Shown here: positions 7,292 to 12,940 of the stretch, piece after piece
How the letters are laid out: each line of letters starts with the position of its first letter
Position numbering within the stretch: position 1 is the stretch's first letter
DNA from: an uncultured Treponema sp.
GTDB lineage: Bacteria; Spirochaetota; Spirochaetia; Treponematales; Treponemataceae
Direction: 5' to 3'
DNA: 19,381 nt
NCBI GenBank assembly: GCA_946403565.1
Contig: CAMJAJ010000001.1
Span: 1 to 19,381 of the forward strand
Translations under genes and position numbers: made by a program
Notes under the pieces: generated by a model
What the model saw: only the letters and a program-made list of their open reading frames with translations
Told to the model about the DNA's origin: nothing
Database searches by the model: none

Positions 7292-8300
7292 GATTTTTGA
7301 CGCGACACTCCGTGACGGAAGCCATGCGATAGCGCACCAGTACACGGAGGAGAACATCCGGGACTACTGCCGGGCCATGGACGGGGCGGGAATGGACGCG
7401 ATCGTCGTTGGCCACGGAAACGGCCTGGGGGCATCCTCCCTGCAGGTGGGGCTTTCCCTCCTTTCCGATGCCCGGATGCTCGAGGTCGCGCGGGAGAACC
7501 TGCACAAGACCAAGCTGGCCGCCTTCATGATGCCCGGCTACGGGACGATACGTGACGACCTCGCTCCCGCCGTCGAGGCCGGGGTAGACCTCTTCAAGGT
7601 CGGTTGCCACTGCACCGAGACCAACATAACCCGCCAGCACATAGAGTTCCTGGCCGGGAAGGGCAAGGAGGTCTACGGGGTGATGATGATGTACCATCTG
7701 GCGGACAGGCAGACCCTCCTGGAGCAGGCCCGGCAGATGGAGTCCTACGGTGCGCAGGGGGTCATCCTCATGGACAGCGCAGGAGCCTCCACGCCGGAGA
7801 TGGTGCGCGACACCGTCAGCCTCCTGCATGACCAGCTTGGCTGCCGCATTGGCTTTCATGCGCACAACAACCTGGGCCTTGCCGTCGCCAATACCTATAC
7901 CGCGATCCAGTGCGGAGCCAGCGTCATAGACGGGACCATCAGGGGCTTCGGCGCGGGCGCAGGCAACTGCCAGCTGGAGGCGATCGTCGCCCTGCTCAAG
8001 AAGGAGGGCATTCCCTGCGGGGCCGACCTCTACCGGATGATGGACGCGAGCGAGGACTACGTGGCCGGATGGTGGAAGGATGACAGGGGCCTGGACGACA
8101 TAAACATCGTGAACGGAATGGCGGGCGTGTTCTCCGGCTTCCGTCGCCATGTGGAGAATGCGGCTGCCTGCTTCGGAGTGGATGCCCGCGACATACTCAT
8201 GGAGCTGGGACGGCGCAAGGCCGTCGCCGGACAGGAGGACATGATCGTGGGGATTGCGAAGGAGCTTCAGGACGCGAACAAGGCCAAGAACGGCCATTAA
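7278..8300 (+). CDS. 4-hydroxy-2-oxovalerate-type aldolase, MhpE/DmpG family
   Basis: Class II pyruvate aldolases of this family reversibly split 4-hydroxy-2-oxopentanoate into pyruvate and acetaldehyde. The 340-residue protein shows the DmpG/BphI signature: DATLRDGSHA at 8-17, with the pyruvate-binding Arg12, metal ligand Asp13 and catalytic His16; HGNGLGASSLQVG; KVGCHCTE; LMDSAGAS; and FHAHNNLGLA, where His194 and His196 complete the metal site. The C-terminal region with FRRHVENAA is also typical and is the part that contacts the dehydrogenase partner. GGAGG lies about eight bases before ATG 7278, and that start overlaps the mhpF-like gene, so I preferred it to ATG 7233. Context is a sugar operon with no aromatic-degradation genes, so the physiological direction may be condensation and the aldehyde may not be acetaldehyde. 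Confidence 0.92.
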   Translation: MDGIKIFDATLRDGSHAIAHQYTEENIRDYCRAMDGAGMDAIVVGHGNGLGASSLQVGLSLLSDARMLEVARENLHKTKLAAFMMPGYGTIRDDLAPAVEAGVDLFKVGCHCTETNITRQHIEFLAGKGKEVYGVMMMYHLADRQTLLEQARQMESYGAQGVILMDSAGASTPEMVRDTVSLLHDQLGCRIGFHAHNNLGLAVANTYTAIQCGASVIDGTIRGFGAGAGNCQLEAIVALLKKEGIPCGADLYRMMDASEDYVAGWWKDDRGLDDINIVNGMAGVFSGFRRHVENAAACFGVDARDILMELGRRKAVAGQEDMIVGIAKELQDANKAKNGH

Positions 8301-9064
8301 TGGAAACGAAATACGATATGAACAAACTGCAGATTGGTACGTGGGCTGAGATGCCCTCCGCATACGTCACGAACGTCATGGCGAAGGCCGGGTTCGATTT
8401 TTCAATCATCGACATGGAGCATGGCACGATAGATTTCGGCACGGCACAGGACATGGTGTTCGCCGCCCACGCCGAAGGCCGGCATGCCTACATCAGGGTT
8501 CCGGCGATAGAGGAATCCTGGGTCACGAGGACGCTGGACACGGGCTGCGACGGAATCATCTTTCCGCAGGTGAAGGGGATTGCCGACGCGAAGGAGGCCG
8601 TCCGTCTCTGCTGCTTTGCCCCGGAGGGGGAACGGGGCTTCAATCCCTTCGTCCCCGCGGGGGGCTACCACAAGGTCAGCGCGGATTACTTTGAAAAGGA
8701 GAACAGGCGGATCAAGATAGGCATCATCCTGGAGGGGGCGGAAGTCTTCTCCCAGCTGGACGAGCTGCTCAAGATTCCGCAGATCTCAATCCTCTACGTG
8801 GGCCAGTACGACCTTTCCATCGCGCTCGGCATTCCGGGCGATGTCGCCAACAAGAAGGTGCTGGACCTCATGGCCCTTACGGCCAGCAAGGCAGCCGCCG
8901 CCGGGAAGTCCGCGGGCTGCATGGTGCACAGCGTGCAGGAGGCCAAGTCGGTCATAGCCCAGGGCTTCTCCTTCGTGGTCTACAAGGTGGACTGCGGCAT
9001 CCTCTACGACTGCATCCATGAGTTCGTTGCCGGGGTGAATCCTGCGGGAGGGGCGAATGGTTAA
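8300..9064 (+). CDS. HpcH/HpaI-family class II aldolase
   Basis: This family catalyses aldol cleavage or addition between pyruvate (or a related 2-oxoacid) and an aldehyde with a divalent metal; relatives act on 4-hydroxy-2-oxoheptanedioate or 2-keto-3-deoxy sugar acids. The catalytic set is complete: His41 in DMEHGTIDF, Arg66 in YIRVP, Glu145 in IILEG and Asp171 in GQYDLSIALG. Each lies exactly four residues earlier than in E. coli HpaI (45, 70, 149, 175, from memory), so spacing is fully preserved. The protein has 254 residues. Its ATG overlaps the preceding TAA (TAATG), indicating translational coupling; ATG 8318 is an alternative. It is the second pyruvate aldolase in the operon. A citrate-lyase-type thioester function cannot be excluded but fits less well. 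Confidence 0.9.
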   Translation: METKYDMNKLQIGTWAEMPSAYVTNVMAKAGFDFSIIDMEHGTIDFGTAQDMVFAAHAEGRHAYIRVPAIEESWVTRTLDTGCDGIIFPQVKGIADAKEAVRLCCFAPEGERGFNPFVPAGGYHKVSADYFEKENRRIKIGIILEGAEVFSQLDELLKIPQISILYVGQYDLSIALGIPGDVANKKVLDLMALTASKAAAAGKSAGCMVHSVQEAKSVIAQGFSFVVYKVDCGILYDCIHEFVAGVNPAGGANG

Positions 9065-10940
9065 GCTTTCCGATTATCTGGTTGGCTTCTTTGAGAAGGC
9101 CGGGGTCACGGACGTCTTCATGCTGACCGGCGGCGGCTGCATGCACCTGCAGGATTCCTTCGGCAGGTCCACGAAAATCAAATATACCTGTACCGAGCAT
9201 GAGCAGGCCGCGGCTATGGCGGCCGAAGCCTATTCAAAGATGAAGAACTCGCTCTCCCTTGTCCTGACGACGAGCGGCCCGGGCGCGACAAATACACTGA
9301 CGGGTATGCTGGACTGCTGGCAGGATTCCACGCCGGTCGTCTTCCTGTTCGGCCAGGCCAAGAGCAGCCAGACCGTGCGGCGGGCGGGCATTCCCGGACT
9401 CAGGCAGTTCGGCGTGCAGGAGGCCGACATCATTCCGGTCGTCACCCCCATGACCAAGTTCGCCGTCGAGGTGGACGATGCGAACAGGATCCGCTGGTAT
9501 CTGGAGAAGGCCGTCTACGAGGCGACTTCTGGCAGGCCCGGCCCCGTCGCCTTGAGCATACCGCTCGACATACAGGGCGCGATGATTGACGAGGGCAGCC
9601 TGGAAGGCTTTGCCGCTCCTGACGCTGCCGGCGGCACGGGCCGGGCCGTCCCCACGGCGGACGATATTGCGTATGTCGTGGGCGCGCTGTCCAAGGCCGA
9701 CCGTCCCGTGATAGTCTCCGGGCACGGTGTCCGCCTGGCCGACGCCTGCCCCGCGCTCAAGAAATTCGTGGACGCGCACGACATCCCCGTGGTCATGTCC
9801 TTCATGGGCGTGGACACGCTGGACGATGCCGACCCCTGCTGCATAGGCCGGATAGGTTCCAAGGGGAGCCGTGCGGGCAACCTTGCCATGCAGAACGCCG
9901 ACCTGCTCATTTCGATCGGATGCCGCCTGTCCGTCTCGGACACGGGGCATGAGTATGATAAATTTGCGCGCGGGGCCAGGGTCATCGCCGTGGATGTGGA
10001 CGCTGGCGAGCACAGCAAGCATACCGTCCGCCTGGACCGCGTGGTCGTGGCCGATGCGGCGGCCTTCATCACGGCCTTGGACAGCGCGCTGGATGCGGGC
10101 AGGACATATACCCCCTGGCGGGAGACCTGTACGGGCTGGAAGCGGAGCTATCCGGTCATACGGAAGGACTACGGCGTGGACCCCAAGGGAATGAACTACT
10201 ATGAGTTCATCGGCCTGCTGAACGCCTACAGCCGTGCCAACACTCCCTTCGTCTCCGACGCCGGGTCCGCCTTCTACGTGACGGCGCAGGCCATGGAGGT
10301 GAAGGCGGGGCAGCGGCACATCACGACCGGCGGAACGGCCACGATGGGCTTCACCCTGCCCGCCACGATTGGCGTCGCGACGGCGGCTCCGGACCAGACC
10401 GTCATCGGCATAACCGGGGAAGGCTCCTTCATGCAGAACATGCAGGAGCTCGAGACGGTCGTATTCCACAACTATGACATAAAGCTCTTCGTCATCGAGA
10501 ACGGGGGGTATTTTTCGATACATCAGACGCAGAAGCGCTTCTTTGCCGGCAACTACGTCGGCGAGAGCGTCGCGAGCGGGGTGTCGTTCACGAAGCTGGA
10601 CAAGCTTGCGGAGGCGTTCGGCATCCGCTTCTTTGACCTGCCCACCGCCGACTCCTGCCGGAAGCTCCTTCCGGAGCTGCTGGGCTATCGGGGGCCTGCC
10701 CTGGTCAGGGTCCGTGTGACCCCCGACATGGAGATCGTGCCGACCGTCTCTTCCAAGATGTCGGCGGACGGCAAGATGGTCTCCATGCCGCTGGAGGACA
10801 TGTACCCCTTCCTGGACCGGGATGAGTTCAAGTCCCTGATGAAGGTGGAGCCCCTGCCTGAGAGCCTTGCCGGAGCTGACGGCACGGCGGGGAGCGATGC
10901 TCTTGCTAGAGCTGGCGCTACGGCAAGGGGCAAGTCATGA
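9057..10940 (+). CDS. Acetolactate-synthase-like thiamine-diphosphate enzyme, candidate YerE-type sugar C2-transferase
   Basis: The 627-residue protein has three-domain ALS/POX architecture: an N-terminal ThDP pyrimidine domain with EHEQAAAMAAEAY (catalytic Glu49) and TSGPGATNT, a central domain with RPVIVSGHGV and IGCRLS, and a C-terminal pyrophosphate domain. The metal/pyrophosphate motif reads GEGS with Glu455 instead of the usual Asp, followed at normal distance by Asn482 (ENGGY). The C-terminus carries a PLEDMYPFLDRDEF block and a Gly/Ala-rich tail. Biosynthetic ALS usually has a small regulatory partner, and none is nearby. Next to rfbF and rfbH the best precedent is YerE, which joins an acetyl unit from pyruvate to C4 of CDP-3,6-dideoxy-4-ketohexose. 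Substrate is inferred. GGGAGGGG precedes the ATG, which overlaps the upstream gene by eight bases. Confidence 0.88.
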   Translation: MVKLSDYLVGFFEKAGVTDVFMLTGGGCMHLQDSFGRSTKIKYTCTEHEQAAAMAAEAYSKMKNSLSLVLTTSGPGATNTLTGMLDCWQDSTPVVFLFGQAKSSQTVRRAGIPGLRQFGVQEADIIPVVTPMTKFAVEVDDANRIRWYLEKAVYEATSGRPGPVALSIPLDIQGAMIDEGSLEGFAAPDAAGGTGRAVPTADDIAYVVGALSKADRPVIVSGHGVRLADACPALKKFVDAHDIPVVMSFMGVDTLDDADPCCIGRIGSKGSRAGNLAMQNADLLISIGCRLSVSDTGHEYDKFARGARVIAVDVDAGEHSKHTVRLDRVVVADAAAFITALDSALDAGRTYTPWRETCTGWKRSYPVIRKDYGVDPKGMNYYEFIGLLNAYSRANTPFVSDAGSAFYVTAQAMEVKAGQRHITTGGTATMGFTLPATIGVATAAPDQTVIGITGEGSFMQNMQELETVVFHNYDIKLFVIENGGYFSIHQTQKRFFAGNYVGESVASGVSFTKLDKLAEAFGIRFFDLPTADSCRKLLPELLGYRGPALVRVRVTPDMEIVPTVSSKMSADGKMVSMPLEDMYPFLDRDEFKSLMKVEPLPESLAGADGTAGSDALARAGATARGKS

Positions 10941-11854
10941 ACTGCGTCATGCTGACCGGCGCGACGAGCATGATCGGGTGCGCGCTGATACAGGAATGTA
11001 TCAGGAACAACGTCCGCGTCATTGCCCTCGCGCGGAAGGGCTCTGCCAAACTTTCCCGCCTGCCGGCCTCTCCCCTGCTTACGCTGGTCGAATGTGACCT
11101 GGACCAGATGGCGGCCTTGGACGCGGAACCTGTCCGTGCCACCGCCGCTCATGCCCCGATAGACTGCTTTTACCACTTCGGCTGGACCTTTACCGACCAC
11201 GAGGGGCGGAACAGCCCCGAGAAGCAGGAGCTGAACGTCCGCTATACGCTGGACGCGGTTTCGCTTGCGGCCCGCTGCGGCTGCAGGAAGTTCGTGGGGG
11301 CGGGCAGCCAGGCCGAATACGGCCGGTCGGACGTTCCCCTCAATGGCGACGTTCCCTGCCGGCCCGAGGTTGCCTACGGGGTCTCGAAGTTTGCCGCCGG
11401 CCTCCTGGCCCGGATGAAATGCCGTGAGCTGGGGCTCGTCTGCAACTGGGTGCGGATCCTGAGCGTCTACGGCACGAACGACAACTCTACGACGCTGATA
11501 AAGACCTTCATTGCGCATTGCAGATCCGGCGAGAAGATGGACCTGGGGCCATGCACGCACCAGTGGGATTACCTGTTCGAGGATGACGCGGGCAAGGCCT
11601 TCTTCCTGCTGGGCAGCAGGGGAGTGGACGGCAGGACATACTGCCTGGGAAGCGGGACGGCGCGGCCGCTCAAGGACTACCTTGCGGAAATCGTCTCCCT
11701 GGTGAATCCTGCATATACCGGGGCGGTCTACGGGGCCATCCCCTACAACGAGCGGTCCATCACCTACCTGAAGGCGGACATATCGGAGCTCACCGCCGAC
11801 ACCGGCTGGAAGCCCGCCGTTCCCTTTGGCGAAGGCATCAGGCGGATGCTGTAG
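10937..11854 (+). CDS. NAD(P)-dependent epimerase/dehydratase-type extended SDR, probable sugar reductase
   Basis: The 305-residue protein is an extended SDR with N-terminal nucleotide-binding motif TGATSMIG, where the middle glycine of TGxxGxxG is Ser. The catalytic triad is Ser124 in GAGSQAEYG, Tyr147 and Lys151 in YGVSK. The C-terminal half has HQWDYLFEDDAGKAF, typical of NDP-sugar enzymes. Length and position at the end of a CDP-dideoxysugar operon suggest the final carbonyl reduction, comparable to RfbJ, paratose synthase or YerF. It is less likely to be the missing CDP-glucose 4,6-dehydratase (RfbG), which is usually about 350 residues, but I cannot exclude that by eye. ATGA overlap with the upstream stop and AAGGGG upstream indicate coupling. 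It is the last gene before the palindromic spacer. Confidence 0.82.
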   Translation: MNCVMLTGATSMIGCALIQECIRNNVRVIALARKGSAKLSRLPASPLLTLVECDLDQMAALDAEPVRATAAHAPIDCFYHFGWTFTDHEGRNSPEKQELNVRYTLDAVSLAARCGCRKFVGAGSQAEYGRSDVPLNGDVPCRPEVAYGVSKFAAGLLARMKCRELGLVCNWVRILSVYGTNDNSTTLIKTFIAHCRSGEKMDLGPCTHQWDYLFEDDAGKAFFLLGSRGVDGRTYCLGSGTARPLKDYLAEIVSLVNPAYTGAVYGAIPYNERSITYLKADISELTADTGWKPAVPFGEGIRRML

Positions 11855-11860
11855 CGGGCA

Positions 11861-11895
11861 TCTCTAAAAACCGCGCGAAGCGCAATTTTTAGAGA
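11861..11895. terminator. Bidirectional intrinsic-terminator-like palindrome
   Basis: TCTCTAAAAA (11861-11870) pairs with TTTTTAGAGA (11886-11895). Inside lies a second stem, GCGC-GAA-GCGC (11873-11883), separated from the outer stem by a CC/AA mismatch. On either strand the GC stem is followed by five T residues, so it can end the sugar operon (plus strand) and the greA operon (minus strand, which ends at 11992). Confidence 0.65.
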
Positions 11896-11912
11896 GTGCC
11901 TTCGAGTCCGAG

Positions 11913-11985
11913 CCTTGCTTGCAAGGTCAGTCGCATACAATATCGCGACTTAGGACATCGCGCATGGCGCAATTTTTCGAGGTTC
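11913..11985. repeat. Cluster of short palindromes with a degenerate second copy of the terminator core
   Basis: CCTTGC-TT-GCAAGG (11913-11926) is a perfect hairpin. AGTCGC (11929-11934) pairs with GCGACT (11945-11950). GCGC-ATG-GCGC (11960-11970) followed by AATTTTT and a GAG-containing stretch repeats the core at 11873-11893 but lacks its left arm. The spacer thus looks like two copies of one palindromic element, one decayed. No coding signal is seen between 11855 and 11991. Confidence 0.55.
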
Positions 11986-11991
11986 CCTAGT

Positions 11992-12930
11992 CTAGTCCTG
12001 CTGCGGCAGCGTCCAGAGCAGGCGGTTTCCTTCCATCGTATAATTCAGCTTTCCCTCGCAGGAGAGGCGGGACAGGTAGGAGCGGAGTGTGGAGCCGATG
12101 AGGACATACTGGCTCAGCTTCATGTCCAGGCCCGCATAGTCTGCCACCGCCTTCAGGATTTCCTCGCTGGTCGCGGGTGCCCTGCGGACGATTTTCAGTA
12201 TGAGGCTTTCTGCTTCCAGCGTCATGATGATGTTCAGCTCCGCCATCGCGGGAAGCCTGTCGCGTCCGAATGGCCTGCCGTGGGAGGGTACGAAATAGTC
12301 CGCCCCTTCCTCTGCAATCTTGGACACGGACTCCCGGAAAAGCAGGGGGTCCTGCATGAAGGGAATCCAGTAGCGCTTTATCATCTCGATTCCGAAGAAC
12401 GCATCCCCCATGAAGTAGACCTGTTCCCCGGAGGAGCGGTCGGTGACGACGATTCCGAGCTGGTCGTAGAAATGGCCGGGCAGGGGGACCGTCTTGAATG
12501 AGACCGCCCCCTCGTCAATCAGCTCTTCGCCCAGCCTCCTGTCCACCGGACAGGGGGGTATGGCCCTGAATGCCGGTATGTCCTTGCCGCCCGGATGCCT
12601 GCCTCCCCAGTATATGTCCAGGGCGAGGGCAGGATGCTCAACGAATATGCTTTCGGTCGCGGGCGACCAGACCTCGCAGGCAAATTCGCCCTTCAGCGCG
12701 AGGTTGCCGCCGCAGTGGTCGGAATGTCCGTGGGTGTTTATGACGGCCTTGAGGGGTTTGCCGGGAAAAAGCTCCCGTATGCTTTCGGCGAGGGCTTCCC
12801 CGTCCCCCTGGCAGTCGCCGGAGTCAATCAGGAAGAGCGCGGAGCCGGAGTCCACCAGCCCCGCGTTCGTGCTTCCCTTGAAGTATCCGACGTGTTCCGT
12901 CAGCCTTTGGAACGCCCCCTTTGCAATCAT
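11992..12930 (-). CDS. Metallo-beta-lactamase-fold hydrolase with winged-helix-like C-terminus
   Basis: The 312-residue protein has a full MBL metal site: His67, His69, Asp71 and His72 in THGHSDH, His153 in PGH, Asp176 in MGDAFFG and His217 in PSHG. The last ~65 residues (TSEEILKAV, then STLRSYLSRLSCEGKL) resemble the winged-helix tail of LACTB2-type and related MBL proteins. The substrate cannot be named; thioesters, glyoxalase-II-type esters and nucleic acids are all used by the superfamily. There is no signal peptide, so it is probably cytoplasmic. It starts 10 bases after the greA stop with a weak AGG upstream, and is likely the last gene of the TPR-greA operon. The palindromic spacer lies directly downstream. 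Confidence 0.85.
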   Translation of the reverse strand: MIAKGAFQRLTEHVGYFKGSTNAGLVDSGSALFLIDSGDCQGDGEALAESIRELFPGKPLKAVINTHGHSDHCGGNLALKGEFACEVWSPATESIFVEHPALALDIYWGGRHPGGKDIPAFRAIPPCPVDRRLGEELIDEGAVSFKTVPLPGHFYDQLGIVVTDRSSGEQVYFMGDAFFGIEMIKRYWIPFMQDPLLFRESVSKIAEEGADYFVPSHGRPFGRDRLPAMAELNIIMTLEAESLILKIVRRAPATSEEILKAVADYAGLDMKLSQYVLIGSTLRSYLSRLSCEGKLNYTMEGNRLLWTLPQQD

Positions 12931-12940
12931 CTGCGGAAGC

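Noticed and set aside
6398..8300. Naming the pair mhpF/mhpE as an aromatic meta-cleavage pathway
   Set aside because: No ring-cleavage dioxygenase, hydrolase or hydratase genes are present; only the family, not the catabolic role, is supported.
9234..10523. Long minus-strand open frame (429 codons) opposite the ThDP enzyme gene
   Set aside because: Antisense shadow caused by high third-position GC; composition rich in His, Arg and Gly and no recognisable domain.
9057..10940. Naming the ThDP enzyme ilvB for branched-chain amino-acid synthesis
   Set aside because: No ilvN, ilvC or other Ilv genes are near, the cofactor motif is atypical, and the operon is for nucleotide sugars.
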